From: Molanna angustata
Taxonomy: Eukaryota > Arthropoda > Insecta > Trichoptera > Molannidae
NCBI GenBank assembly: GCA_963576475.1
Contig: OY754981.1
Span: 32,712,132 to 32,776,131 of the forward strand
Direction of reading: 5' to 3'
Length of the DNA stretch: 64,000 nucleotides
Shown: positions 31,901 to 43,895 of the stretch, piece after piece
Layout: every line of letters starts with the position of its first letter
How positions within the stretch are numbered: position 1 is the stretch's first letter
Notes under the pieces: model-generated
Told to the model about the DNA's origin: nothing
The model's input: only the letters and a program-made list of their open reading frames with translations
The model's database searches: none
Made by a program: the position numbers and the translations under genes

Positions 31901-32849
31901 ATGTTAATGGTTTGTTTGTTGATTTTGAGCTTTGGTAGGTGTGGTCTTGTTGTGGGGTCGCTATCTTTATATATTTCGATTGTGTGTTCTAGTGTGTTTG
32001 TGATTTGTGTTTTTGTGTCTGGGTTGTGTTCTGTTCTTCCGTTGGTCTCGTCATTGTTAGGGCTTATTGTTGTATTATTGTTCATATTGGTGGATTCGTT
32101 AGTTATGTTTATATTTGGTTGTTCAGTGTTATTTTGCTGTGGTATTATTGATATTTCCTGTGGATTGTTGTGGTTTATTTGTGTATTTGTTATGTCTTGT
32201 GTTAATGTACTTGTTCTATTTTGATTACTCAATCTGATTGCGTCTTGTTTTATTTGATCAAGTATTGATAGTTGTATTCTTTTGTTGTTTATTATAACTC
32301 TTTTCTGGTCCGCCAGTCGCTGTTCTGTGATGTGTGAGAGTTCTGGATAAATTGAGGTGAATTGTGTATGTAGCTCCTGTCTGTATCCAATTATTTGTGT
32401 GTCTCCTTGTGTGATAGTGTAGTAGCAACGCATGAGGTTTATGTTCATGTCATCTGTCCATTTCATGCGTTGTCGTGGTTTTCCCGCTTTGGTGGTTGTC
32501 GGTTGACTTGCCGGCAAAGCACTTTCAGCAGGTCGGGTGTGTTGGGTTTCGGCTGTTGTTTCTTCGGGTGTCCCGGCATGTGTCCGCCTGTTCGACAGCA
32601 TGTCATTAGCGGCTCTCATGCTGCTACGCCCAGCGCTAACTCCGGACGTGCCCTGGCGCTCCCCAGGTAGCGGTGTTTGTCCAAGGCTTGTGTTTTTTGT
32701 GTGATCCATGTATGTGTTGTGTGTTTGTACCCTTTACCCGTTGGTAAGCTACTCGATGTAGTTGTGTAGCTCCCCGCCCCTCACGTAGTTGTAGATGTTT
32801 TTAACTGGACGTGGGTTTATTATGTGGGTGACGTGGGTGGGATTATTAT
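28905..32849 (-). mobile_element. Dong-like (R4 clade) LINE, full-length
   Basis: Minus-strand element with a 5' UTR (~32848-32710), one long ORF (32709-29023) and a ~100-nt 3' UTR. TAA-type repeats lie at both borders (attattattac near 28905; an ATT run at 32848-32869). Dong of silkworm is known to insert into TAA repeats; the match is inferred from domains and context. At the 5' border the TAA run is the tail of the SINE at 32850-33078, so the element probably used that tail as target. Confidence 0.85.
29023..32709 (-). pseudogene. Dong-like ORF with two in-frame stops
   Basis: 1229 codons in one frame from the ATG at 32709. Order: Ser/Thr-rich N-terminus, Myb-like segment (RMKWTDDMNINLMRCYYTI, ~80-98), a long Asn/Thr-rich linker, RT with motif A (YIDYQKAFDS), motif B (QGDSLSALWF) and motif C YMDD (~30520), then a CCHC finger (C-X2-C-X7-H-X4-C, CRKCKLQKETIEH) and a restriction-like endonuclease (RPDITLIDKIHKHTYLIEI). 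Two TAA stops, at 31213-31215 (between linker and RT) and 30172-30174 (after the thumb region), are the only breaks; both could be single substitutions. This was a complete element until recently. Plus-strand frames opposite it are shadows. Confidence 0.88.
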
Positions 32850-33078
32850 TATTATTATTATTTATTACTTCTCGGGCAACTAACAGGTACTATGTCAAAT
32901 ATTAATTTAACAAGCACCCAATAACAAGTTGCCACATTCTGGAGACTTATGATATTAATCGTCTCACAGATCCAGACTGAAAACGCAATTAAAAACTGTG
33001 TCTCCACCGGGAATCGAACCCGGGACCTTTGGATCAGCAGTCAGATACCCAACCAACTGAGCCACGAAGGCCGACAAT
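32850..33078 (-). mobile_element. tRNA-derived SINE (family 2), minus-strand copy
   Basis: Mirror copy of the SINE at 27573-27812, with the tRNA head at ~33075-33000 (B box gggttcgattccc intact) and body to ~32870. The tail is a TAA run that touches the Dong-like element's 5' end. Confidence 0.85.
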
Positions 33079-33079
33079 A

Positions 33080-33887
33080 AATAAATAAAAAATATATAAT
33101 AAATATTTTACAATCAATGTGAACAGCCAAAAAAGTTTTTCATTTCAAGACAAGTCCCTTGACTTTTCATATTTTTTTTTATAAATACCGTCGAATTTTG
33201 ACCTAATGACGATACACAAAGAAAAGTATTATTTCATGTTGAAGTTTATGTGTTTGTTGTACTTCGTTTCTTGTAATTTTTTTCCACTTTAAATATAATG
33301 TAACTCACTCACGCGAGTCGCAATAATGACTGAATATAATTAATATAATTATAACTATTGTAAACTCATATTGTAAACTGTTGGTTCTATAAAATCAATA
33401 AAATAAAACCTAACCAACCAAATCTTTATCGCAAAATTTGGTTAGAATAGATTGGTTATTTTTGTATGTTATATGTACATGAAGTTTTTGTCAAAAAATA
33501 TAATGAGCTCCCAGCAGGGTTAAAAATCTAATGTACGCGAATATGTATGTATATTATGCAATCATAAAAGAATATTCGAATTATACAGTTTAATTAAATT
33601 TTGATATTGGAAGGTACTATTTTTTTTTTACTTAAAAATCATGTTTAATATAAGAATATCGATATAATAATATGTGAATAGTATCCTTTTAATGGAATAT
33701 TAATTTAAACCACGGGTGTGAATGTCGCAAATTGCAACTGTATTAATGTTTATAATTTGTTTTCAAAACGTTAATGGTTTGGAGGCAGAATTGCCACCTA
33801 GCGGTGAGTTTCGGAAGTTCAATTTTTTTTTAATAAGGCACAGCCACCAATAGCGGCGGATTTAAATTGTATCAGAAAACAAATAAT
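33080..33887. other. AT-rich spacer with fold-back element pieces
   Basis: 33300-33475 carries ctcacgcgagtcgcaataat and taaccaaccaaatctttatc with an inverted ttggttagaatagattggtt. This relates to the fold-back at 35413-35534 and to 52760-52830. Around 33490-33600 lies a family M terminus (ctcccagcagggttaaaaat ... aatattcga). No gene was seen. Confidence 0.5.
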
Positions 33888-33901
33888 TGTAATGAATTCC
33901 T

Positions 33902-34525
33902 ATTGGGGCTAGGTTGCGGCCATAGGGGCCTAGCCAGTAAAGTTGAGGGTGGCCGCAGCCCCACCCTAGGATTCTGGGTAACAGGTCAGTACCCTCTTCA
34001 ATTCTTACCTATGGAAGAGCAGGGCAGACGCCTTAATGCCTCGCTCGGCGGTGACTCATCAAACGTGGCGATGAGTAAGGATGCATCATCGGGCGATGGA
34101 AATCGAAGCACTGAAAGTACTGTCCGGTGGTGTACCTGAAATTCGCCAACATGAGTACAAAGGGGTGGAGGAGCCCCCCGTGATGATTGGTCGGCACGAC
34201 CCACTCGGCGGTACCCGAGCTGATGATGAGACAGGTGCAGCTGACGCTGCGCCTGGTGTGGAAATCGAAGAACTGAAAGTACTACGGGTGTGGTGGAGGC
34301 TCCCTGTTGCAGTCTGTTGTTCGTGGAGCTGCTGGGAGGGTAACCCTTGCTATGATTCACGGGCCTTCACGAGTGTGGTTGGACTCTTAGTGGCAGTGGT
34401 ATGAAATATGCATGGTGGTAGTTCTTGTTTCGTCCGACGAGCAGCCGCTCCGGGGATGAACAGAACACTTTAGTTCTATAACGTTCCCTATGGAGTTGGG
34501 TAGGTGACTGCGACTTTTCCATAAA
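33902..34525 (+). mobile_element. GC-rich non-autonomous element G, copy 1
   Basis: 624 bp, far richer in GC than its surroundings, flanked by a perfect 14-bp duplication (tgtaatgaattcct at 33888-33901 and 34526-34539). It starts with attggggctaggttgcgg and contains ggggcctagccagtaaag, gccttaatgcctcgctcggc, two copies of gaaatcgaagaactgaaagt-like sequence and ggttggactcttagtggcag. It has neither a poly(A) tail nor TIRs. Short frames inside look non-coding. A long fixed-size duplication without a tail recalls R1-clade LINE insertion; no RT is present, so the driver is unknown. Confidence 0.75.
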
Positions 34526-34539
34526 TGTAATGAATTCCT

Positions 34540-35412
34540 CCATACATTTTTCGTAAGTTTTTTTTAATTGTTTAGAGCATTTCCGCCTTAAGTTTTTTTT
34601 TATTTTCCCGTAATGTATACGCGTTTATCTATCTATTTATATAAAAATTATTGCGATCGGCCAGGGACAGTACATGTAAATAATAACCAAATATTAATTT
34701 GTTTCGTTATCCAATATGTTTAATAGGACTTGATCCTGTGAGGAAAACATAAGTTTTTCATATTTACGAGAATCAGCTCTCGATACACATATCTTTATAC
34801 GATTATACGATTCCGTATATTTTCTCATTCCACATGATTCTCAAAATTCGCATTGACATCTGGGCAATCACTAGTTGGTGTAAATCAACTGAAACAAAGT
34901 ATGTATAAATTAAAAAATCTCTGACCCTCTCTTGGGTGAATTGCCAAGAAAATAAAATGGTTCTGAATTGATTTTGTGACACTTTTATATCCCTTAAAAC
35001 ATTAGAAGATAAAGCACAGTTCTCTACAATACATTTGGCTATAAAAATTATCACCAACTTATTTCAGAGTAAAACCACTCAATCTTGTTTGCAAGAGTAA
35101 CTTTTTAGTAATAGAACAATGATCCGGGGGGTTTTTCAACATACATAATACACTCTAAAGAATCCGTAACTTTTTGAAAATGTTGTTAAAGCGGTGGGTA
35201 TTACTGAACCTATGTAAGTAGTTTGTAAAAGTTTTGCTGGTAAATTTGAATGTGTAATAAAATAATTATCGGGATCCCAAAATGGGATTTTTTTTTTAAA
35301 ATAAAAAAATTAATAAAAATGTAGGATTATTTGCTTTTTTACACCCACTTCCACCCGTTCCGCATATGGGGACTGAAAACGGCCCCTTCGTAGAACGCTA
35401 GTAAGAATGATA
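34540..35412. other. AT-rich spacer
   Basis: Near 34615-34640 tttatctatctatttatata resembles a reversed LINE tail. The minus-strand frame 34803-35057 has no motif I recognise. Nothing else is supported. Confidence 0.45.
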
Positions 35413-35534
35413 TCGCTCACGCGAGTCGCAAAGATAACTACATACAAACATAACCAACCTTTTCTTACCAAAAGTTTGATTTGAATAGGTTGGTTAGGTT
35501 AGTGTGTAGTTGTCATAGCGACTCGCGTGAGCGA
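35413..35534. mobile_element. Fold-back (MITE-like) element
   Basis: Perfect 17-bp ends (tcgctcacgcgagtcgc at 35413-35429; complement at 35518-35534). The inverted similarity continues inward through aactaca and taaccaacc to a short centre. It is non-coding. Related pieces occur at 33300-33475, 52760-52830 and 52975. Confidence 0.75.
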
Positions 35535-35729
35535 GATGCATCATATACTGTATTATATTATTTATACCACGTGTGTAAATTATGTGGCGAATTGCGATTG
35601 TATTATTGCTAAGAATTTGCGATTGTATTATTGTTTTTGTATATCATTATTTCAGGTAATAATGGAAATAGAAAAGTATGGCGCTCGATTCTCTCTGCTT
35701 ACCCCATAAGGGACACGGCGTGATGTTAT

Positions 35730-36990
35730 GTATGTATTATTTCAGGTATTTCGACATGAAAGTAATTAAATGAGATATTTGTTTAAGGAGTCATCCTTAG
35801 TTAGTGTCAGGAGAAACTCAATAAAATTTGCCTTTTGGACTTTATATTTTATACATCATTTCATTACTTACCTTTTTTGTGGCTACGGCTTTCCTGCACC
35901 TTTGGCTGCGTCATCGAGTGTTTTGTGGCTACGGCTTTCCTGCACCTTTGGCTGCGTCATCGAGTGTTTTGTGGCTACGGCTTTCCTGCACCTTTGGCTG
36001 CGTCATCGAGTGTTTTGTGGCTACGGCTTTCCTGCACCTTTGGCTGCGTCATCGAGTGTTTTGTGGCTACGGCTTTCCTGCACCTTTAGCTGCGTCATCG
36101 AGTGTTTTGTGGCTACGGCTTTCCTGCACCTTTGGCTGCGTCATCGAGTGTTTTGTGGCTACGGCTTTCCTGCACCTTTGGCTGCGTCATCGAGTGTTTT
36201 GTGGCTACGGCTTTCCTGCACCTTTGGCTGCGTCATCGAGTGTTTTGTGGCTACGGCTTTCCTGCACCTTTGGCTGCGTCATCGAGTGTTTTGTGGCTAC
36301 GGCTTTCCTGCACCTTTGGCTGCGTCATCGAGTGTTTTGTGGCTACGGCTTTCCTGCACCTTTGGCTGCGTCATCGAGTGTTTTGTGGCTACGGCTTTCC
36401 TGCACCTTTGGCTGCGTCATCGAGTGTTTTGTGGCTACGGCTTTCCTGCACCTTTGGCTGCGTCATCGAGTGTTTTGTGGCTACGGCTTTCCTGCACCTT
36501 TGGCTGCGTCATCGAGTGTTTTGTGGCTACGGCTTTCCTGAACCTTTGGCTGCGTCATCGAGTGTTTTTCTTCTACACTGTATATTTACATATATGTTAT
36601 TCGTACAAGTGATATGTTTTAGATATTTTTGATAACCCGAGCAGAGAATTTTTTTATTTATCGGTTGGCTTTGATGATTTTATTAATACATACATACCAT
36701 CACGCCAAGCCATCACATGAAAATTAGGTTTCATGGGGTGGAAAAATTCTCATGGCCCATTAAGTTTAAATATCTTTTCTTTATCATAGGATTTGTGAAA
36801 TAAAGAAATTTGTCATCAATAGAATGAATGTTAACACGCCGAAATGATTTGGACACTGGACACATGGGAAGAAGGAATGAAGAACGCCTGACGAAGATAA
36901 TATACAAAGCCGATTGGAATGGGTCAAGAGATTGGACATGACTATACTATGAGCGTCATTCTGAATGTAAGTATTTAACATTTTCATCTA
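35730..36990 (+). mobile_element. Dispersed LINE-like repeat D, copy with unoccupied Harbinger site
   Basis: Matches, in the same order, the minus strand of 63630-63548 plus 58227-57880: gaaagtaattaaatgagata, gtgtcag|gagaaactcaat, tttggactttatattttata, ttgataacccgagcag, ggttggctttgatgatt and gtttcatggggtgg. Then comes a degenerate RTE-like coding end (ATCAATAGAATGAATGTTAA, GAACGCCTGACGAAG). It differs from the other copy by an inserted 46-bp minisatellite and by lacking the Harbinger transposon, whose target lies at 35808-35810. A LINE 3' end with the atggcgtgatg-type phrase abuts upstream (~35690-35740). Confidence 0.7.
35876..36562. repeat. 46-bp minisatellite, ~15 copies, open in three frames
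   Basis: Near-identical head-to-tail copies containing tttgtggctacggctttcct, gcacctttggctgcgtcatc and gagtg. The unit is 46 bp, not a multiple of 3, and has no stop in any forward frame, so all three forward frames are open across the array (up to 280 codons counting flanks). The frames give the same repeating 46-residue peptide in three phases. No start context, promoter or cross-copy selection is visible; I read the openness as a property of the unit, not a gene. Confidence 0.95.
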
Positions 36991-36999
36991 ATCTTGAAG

Positions 37000-37694
37000 A
37001 TCAGATGAAAATGTTAAAAAATGCAGTTTTCGGTTATCTCTGCGTACCTCGTGAAGGTCATAGCGTAACGATATGTATGTTGTATGTTAATATAATGTAC
37101 ATATTAATTTTTTCATGTATTATTTTTCAGATGAACGTGACTAAAACATATATGTCGACAACTTTGGCGATCTTCACCGTGGCTCATATGGGTGGTACTT
37201 AAGAAGGTTAGTGGGATAATAATAATGTACATAGGTACCTACATTAGGTACGAGAATATAGGCAGTTGATTTTCTGTAGAAAAAATCTAATATAATCTTC
37301 AAAACGTTGAGATGTTTTAATATTTTACGAGACATGAGATTATAAGGAAAACGACTTAATACCAAACGTAATATTTCTATTATGTCTGTTATTGTCTGTT
37401 AACAGAAATTATTCGATTTTTCAACGTCCAAGTCTTTCTCGCAAACAATGGATTGCAAAGTAGGCACTAATATTTTATTATAAATTGACTTGCTTTGATG
37501 TATTATACAAAAATGTGTTTATATTATGTTTTTGATTTATATGTTTATGTACAAATATGCTAGTTTTCTGTTGGTTTCTTCATAAATAAATAAATAATTA
37601 AATAAATACCTCTGTTGTTTTGTATGAACAGAAACATTCTGGTTTTTATTTAAAAAAAACGAGATTAACATTTACCGCACCATAAACCTACTTT
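37000..37694. other. AT-rich spacer
   Basis: Starts with an inverted repeat where atcttgaagat and catctaatcttgaagatcagatg form a short hairpin (36985-37015). A LINE-type tail phrase (cctcgtgaaggtcatagcgta) is near 37050. ttcataaataaataaataat at 37580-37600 may be another tail. No gene was seen. Confidence 0.45.
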
Positions 37695-38075
37695 TTCTTC
37701 TACTTCATGTGTCCTGTTGGGTTCCCCCGATATTGATGCTCACGTGCGAAACAGATCCTTCACACGCCTCATTCCAATCCATCTCGAATGTTTCTGAGCC
37801 AGGACAGCTGTTTCCTACCGACCGACGACCTTCAATCTTCCCCTTCATGTTTCTCTCCTCTTATTATGTGACCAAAATACGAAGATTTATGGAGCTTGAC
37901 TGCTGTGAAACTGTCAATATTAGCTCTTCGCAATACTACAGCGTTGCTCACCATATCGTTCGAGGATATCCTTAGCATTCTACGGTGAATCCATATTTCG
38001 AACGCCTTCAGACGGTTTATGGTACCAACTTTGAGTGTCCATGCCAGAACACCGTATAGCATATATGTACCTACT
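37695..38075 (-). pseudogene. RTE-like LINE C-terminal fragment
   Basis: Minus-strand translation: LYGVLAWTLKVGTINRLKAF, EIWIHRRMLRIS, ANIDSFTAVKLHKSSYFGHI, then in a second frame KIEGRRSVGRKQLSWLRNI. This is the characteristic post-RT tail of insect RTE-like elements. A frameshift near 37840 separates the last part. It is 5'-truncated and inactive. Confidence 0.8.
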
Positions 38076-38364
38076 TATAATAAGAATAATACAAAGTAAA
38101 AAAAAATGTATTCTGCTTCAGCCCACGAGTTACGAGGTCTCTGAAATTTATCCCTTCATGCGATATGTTTCTTTCAATATCCGCCATTACTCAATATACA
38201 GCCTTGGTGCTAATAATGAGTATGTGCGCACGTGTCGTTCTTGGTTGTGGCTGTCTTAGCTGGTTGTGTCTGTTTCTAGTGCCATGTATCAATATATAGT
38301 CCGGTTAACACATGTCATATAATACTAACATGTGTTCTCAAAACATAGTTGATAGATTTATTGT

Positions 38365-38425
38365 ATGAGCGAGTGGCAGAGCGGTAAGAGAACTGGATTA
38401 GTAATCCAGTGCTCGAAGCTAAAAT
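38365..38425 (+). mobile_element. tRNA-like SINE family 1 head
   Basis: gcgagtggcagagcggtaag followed by agaactggattagtaatcca and gtgctcgaagct: A-box and anticodon-arm-like sequence of family 1 without a good B box. It could instead be a decayed tRNA relic; it is not a functional tRNA. Confidence 0.5.
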
Positions 38426-39599
38426 CCTTTCTTAAAAATCGGGAAATTGGAAACAAAGCAATATTTCGAAGCGAGGAACCAATTTATGAAGTTATTAATT
38501 TTTTAAAAAAATTTATATGGAGATAGGTTATTACTTATTTTATGATTGATTGTGATTAATTGATTTAAAGGAATATTATTCAGAAGATTATTTGCGTGTT
38601 CAAAAGGTATTGTTAAAACTCATCTCTCTATATAAAGATATACTACAGACTATTGGGGCAAGTGATAATTGATATAATATGTAAAAGATAGTACTCACTC
38701 TGACGTATTTATTTCGATTAATGTTTTACATAGTAGTTGTTTAATAATTATTATATTCAATTTACACGGAATAAGAATGTCGAAGAGAATACGCGATACG
38801 TCAAGCCACGGCAACTGGAGATATTCCAAATGAATTGCATAGATGGAGACAGCTTGCGTTAAAAGCAATGACGTTAAAAGCAAGTTAATGATGTGGGGAC
38901 ATCATAGGGTGTTCCACTACATATTTATTGAATTTGTAACACATGACACAATACGAAGAACTGTACAGTTGACGTTGTTTAAACTAAATTGAATAATTAG
39001 AAGAAAAACTTATAAATGTATGTATGTGAAGGACACTGCGTCATCTCTCGAAGGTTTTCTTTTCTTACAACATTTTCTCGGCTAGGCGGGCAGGCATACA
39101 TTTATCTATGCTCAGGACCGGAATAAGAAGATGAATCAAAAATGGATATCCTTAAAACTCTCGACCATTGATTGAAATAAAGATTAGATTGGGGAATAAA
39201 CGAGGATGTGTTTTGTACTTGTTAAATAAGGGCATTTTATTTTTTTGGAAAAAAATAATAAATAAGACTATTAAACAATAAATAACTACACGCTACACAA
39301 GCTGGTTCGAGGATTGTCTTTACATTGCATCTTATTTTAAGACAAATAAACTCTAAAACATTTCTCTTTTTTATTAGATTTATTTCAAAGAAGAAATCTT
39401 GATTTTGTTTTTTATTTGATTTGTGACTCAAGTCAAATAATATTGTTACTGAGTATATACGTTGAGAAGACCACAGAGCAAATTTTAATGTCAAACTGCT
39501 ACATAACATAAATGACAACAACGGGTGTGCATATTATGGTAGAAATAATATTGGAATAATAACATATCAAAATTTACTGTATCAGTTTATACTTTTGTG
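38426..39599. other. AT-rich spacer, nothing recognised
   Basis: A LINE-end-like phrase (gtgaaggacactgcgtcatc) sits near 39027-39047. Frames on the minus strand at 38695 and 39237 lack familiar motifs. Confidence 0.45.
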
Positions 39600-39830
39600 T
39601 TTGAGATATTGGTAACTATGTAATATTGTAATTTACTGTGTTATGATGTCTGGTGTCCGCTCTATGTAACTATGTATAACCAAAATGTCAAATATTTGGC
39701 TTGGTAAAATTGTAAACTGCTAGCCCTAGAACAGGGTTACCTAGTTGGGCAGCAGTAATCTTCATAATAGTCTTTGTGATAAAGGTGTGAAAAATAAATA
39801 AATAAAATAAAAATAAAAATAAATGACAAT
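39600..39830 (+). mobile_element. LINE 3' UTR with (AAAT)n tail
   Basis: A 3'-UTR-like segment (cttggtaaaattgtaaactg, ctagccctagaacagggtta, cctagttgggcagcagtaat) ends in aaaataaataaataaaataa. The ccctagaacagggt hairpin just before the tail matches the hairpin-plus-tail design of the other LINE ends here. No coding part is attached. Confidence 0.55.
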
Positions 39831-40494
39831 TATTTTCATAACATCTGGGCACATCTTGTAAGGCATGTTTCAACGAATAAATATATTCATTAATCATACA
39901 CTTGCAGGACAAAGCACGTACTACACTTTTTTAATAATAATCATTATAAATCATAAAGGGGGTGTAAATATATTATAAGTGGGGGTTAAACTAGATGTAG
40001 CACTTAAACTAAGTAGGTATATGAAGCTTTACATTTCGTTTTTATGACACAGATTGTATAGTATTTTTATGTATCTTAAATTGAATAAATATCACCTTTT
40101 ATATCTTTTTTAGTTTCACATTTTCTATCTAATCGCTTTTAGCGTAGAATAAATAACTGGAGCTTCACAAAAAATCAATAAATTGCTGTTAAGAGGGTGA
40201 CTGCTGCCAACGTTCCTATTTTTTCAATTTGAATTTGCATCATTACTACAAAAAGAATCATTTTGAAAAAAATAACCTAGTTAGTTTGGATATTAATAAA
40301 TAAAAATATACCTTAACTTTTTAATTATGTTCTGTACATATTCCTGTAGGAAAATAATAAGCATACCCGATTTTTTCATTTATCTTAAATTTCTAAAAAA
40401 CTATAAGGTATGGAGCATTAAATTTTTTTATAAATTAAAGAAGATCAAAATATCTGGAAAAATACGATGTAACGTTGCATTCATGTATCAGGTT
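39831..40494. other. AT-rich spacer, nothing recognised
   Basis: No coding signal, array or element terminus was recognised up to the LARD copy B insertion point. Confidence 0.5.
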
Positions 40495-40498
40495 AAGT

Positions 40499-42195
40499 TG
40501 TTGCGTTCGAATTATTTGAATTAATTCTTACGCAATAATACCTACTTATAAAATGTTCGCAGTGGGTTATTATTTTTTTTCTTAGGGCCAAGATAATAAT
40601 TTACTGCTCACATTGTGTCGAAACAATTCTTTCAAAACTATAGAATGCATTTCATTTATATTTTAAAATGTCCAACTGAATAGATCTCCTGATTTATTGC
40701 ATTTCTATAGTCATGTAACAACTGCAAATCCATTAAGCATCATTCTTTCTAAAGATATAGCCAACATGTGCATCCTTCTTTGTATTAAAATGCAACAAAA
40801 GAACATACCTAATATTTGAAACGGAAGACAACCAATTCACATTTTTTTACAAGTCTCCAAAACGTCTAGTAATAAGATACATATATTGCCCGGTCGAGGC
40901 TGACTTTCTAAGCACATGTTGGGTTGGTCTACGCCAGGGTATTTCATACTTAACACGCCCCAACCAAGATTGTAATTGGTTGTTATCTCGAGGACAATAA
41001 AGGACAAACAATGGTGTCCTTAGGACAGCCTACTCGTAGTGACCAATGATCGAGGCTCTGACCACCTCCTACAAAATTCGATAGGAAGACGTTTCGAGAG
41101 TTGAAGTGAGTAACAGTCAGTAATGAGTCAATCATGAGTCGGTAAACTGGAGTCCACCAGTGGAGTCAGTCCACAGACAGATGAATAGTTCTCATCGCCT
41201 TGTTCAAAAAAAAATTAAATTCAGTTTGTGTAGCAAGTGACGGACGGGCATCTGTGCCTCGGCAGATGTCTCCTACCTGCCTAAGTTAAAAGTATTAAAG
41301 ACAATTTAAATATACAGCGCACACTATCAGTGTAATTTTTTTCGTCTTAATTTTCTTACATTGTTTTAAAAAGTAGACACCATAATTACGACGCGTCGCG
41401 ACGTCAACATTCACACCACGGGCAGAGCAATCGAGCAACACAACCGGCGATACCTACTTTCGGATCCCTAGCGCGCCTCTACCTTGCATAGGTATATTTC
41501 ACGGCCGCTAGACTCCTCATCCAGAGCCCAGCGACTCCTGCCTTAGAGTCCAGCGCTCCACTGAGACAACTGAATGTCTCTGGACGTCCCGGCGAAGCTT
41601 ACAGCGACTGCCTCCTCGCCAGTCCAGCTTCACGGAGCCCCTGCTCCAATCCGACGTCCTCCACGATGTCAGCAACCCCTGCCTGCGAGTCTGCTGCATC
41701 CACGACGAGCCAAAGCCGCTCGTATCTCATCGCCTCACCACAACACGAGCCAAAGCCGCTCGTCTCTCGCCTCAACATCCTGCCACGCGAGCCAAAGCCG
41801 CTTGCACCATCTGCCAAGCCGACGTCGCTCGACCAGCGCCTCATCTCAGCACCAAACAAAATCACTCGCCTTAACACGCACCCACTACACAAAGCACCGA
41901 CGTTTCAATTTTTTTACTGCTTTCATTTTGTTGTACTTAGTTTTAAGGTTACTAACCCAATTGCATAATTTTTTTTTTCAATATACATGACCCCTGGTCA
42001 TATTTAAATTAACCGTTTTGTGTTTTATTCCTCCACAACTCTCACCAACAATTACAAACTGTATTGTGTAAAACAACTTAATACCCTCCTACAATTATTA
42101 TTATTCTTTTCTCTCTTAAATATTTTTTTCTTCTTAAATAATTAAAATTAAACTATATAATAATTTTTTTTTAAATTACTAAAGGGGGTGTATTA
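40499..42195 (+). repeat. LARD copy B, left LTR
   Basis: Begins tgttgcgttcgaattatttg and ends agggggtgtatta. The GC-rich block with three cgagccaaagccgct-like units lies at ~41390-41890. Confidence 0.92.
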
Positions 42196-42197
42196 AA

Positions 42198-42215
42198 TGG
42201 CGCCCAACGTGGGGC
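42198..42215 (+). promoter_or_regulatory. Primer-binding site for tRNA-Lys(CUU)
   Basis: tggcgcccaacgtggggc begins two bases after the LTR and is the exact complement of the 3' 18 nt of animal tRNA-Lys(CUU), as I know that tRNA. This identifies the element as primed by tRNA-Lys, as in several retrovirus-like elements, and fixes the LTR border. Confidence 0.9.
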
Positions 42216-43895
42216 CTTGGCTGATATGTTTATCAGCGGACGCACGCCTTGAGATGTCAATTACCTACTCAATATCCTGTTTTACACAATACCTACTCAC
42301 ATATCAGATTAATTGTTGGTCGAGGTGGAGGAATGAAAATTGTCTATTTAAATGTGTTAATTGTTGAGGTATTCGGTTTAATTTTTATCGGTTTTCTTAG
42401 TCTTATTATTTTGAACACGATTTTATTTGACCTGCGGTAATTATCGGTATTATATAGTGTTGCATTTTTATTGTAATCGGATTTAAATTAACGTGCTTTC
42501 TTTATCGGGGTGATCTATCTTAAATTGTATTTATCATGATTCTAGTATTTTACTTGCTTTATTTATCGGGATGCTAAATTTTAATTAATATTATCGTGAT
42601 GTTATATTACCTACTTGCTTTATTAGCCGATATTCTCTGTAACTACTCGAAATTATATTCTCATCGATTTTGTTTACTCTTGCCTTTTTTCACAAATGTA
42701 GACGCATTGAAAAATCTCGATACGAATTGAATAGAGAAACCTCTTCAAATATCGTAGAAATGATATTAGATAATTTTTATGCAAAAATTTTTTAAGCTTG
42801 TGTTTCCCTTAAACACAGGTTGTAGGGTCCCGAGGGATCTTTAGGATATAATTTTTCTGTAAATAAACATGTATATATTAGGTTAGGTGAAATAATAAGT
42901 TAGGCTTTAATTATAATTAATTTTAAGTGTCTTAGGATCTAGGAAAATTAGAAAAAATATTATTACGAATTGAATTATCTTAACATCATTTCTGAACCAA
43001 ATATTCGCGTAAAACTCTAAACTACCAAATATATATTCGCAAACTTCAAACGACTTCATGCATATCTTTGCCAACGCCGCCAACGGCACGCGACATCGCA
43101 ATAATTGCAATTACCTACGTACAGCGAGAGTAAACTATACCTACCTATGAAAAATGCGAAATTAATCCTTGATTTCACTTACGATTATTATTTTAATTGT
43201 GATATAGAACTTTGTACATTTTAATTTTAATATCGCTTGTCGAGAATAATGGGCACTTGTTTCCGCAATATTGAGGGAATAAAACTCATTGTTGAGTATA
43301 TGCTGTCGCATATTGCCTTTCTGGTACGTTACGGTAAATTGGTGGACACTTGGACTAGTGTCCCCTGTTCAAATCTCGGGTAAGGTAGTGTAGATGGATG
43401 TCGCACGTTCCGAAATATGACATTTTGGGTCTTTCTCTAGAGGCGAATCACCACACGTCGATACAATGAGCTTTCTTATATATTTAATCATGCGGTTCAA
43501 GCAAAACATATCGTAATATTCTATATAAATAATGTTACCAACCCTTTTCTCTTTATAATAACATCACGATTATACATAGCTAACTATTCGTAAGATCGTA
43601 CCGAATACCTCACAAGATATGTATAGTGTTTCTTATTTTGTTAATTTTAGATTATAAGTTAGATTTAATTGGCAATCCTAAACAGATTGCCTGGCGCCCA
43701 GCAATCAAATCATTCTTAATCAACAATCAAATCATTCTAAATCAACAATCAAATCATTCTTAATACAATCAAATCATGCTTAATCTCATCTCCATGCACA
43801 TCATCTAATTTGAAACATATTTTCATGGTATCACAATAATGTTCATATTCATTTTTTTGAAGAGTAATTATTTCGACAACCACAGTGGGGGAGTT
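42216..43895 (+). other. Non-coding interior of LARD copy B
   Basis: Colinear with the interior of copy A over its whole length. No long ORF. It ends in the purine tract agtgggggag (43884-43893) just before the right LTR. Confidence 0.8.

Noticed and set aside
31589..32224. Plus-strand hydrophobic frames opposite the Dong-like ORF
   Set aside because: Antisense shadows of an A-rich coding strand. They show no recognisable domain, while the minus strand has clear RT and endonuclease motifs.
34803..35057. Minus-strand frame resembling an insect membrane or receptor fragment
   Set aside because: I could not match it to any family by motif, and there are no splice or neighbour signals. Left as unassigned spacer.
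35770..36632. Long plus-strand frames over the 46-bp minisatellite
   Set aside because: All three forward frames are open at once because the unit has no stop codon. No start context or independent support for translation.
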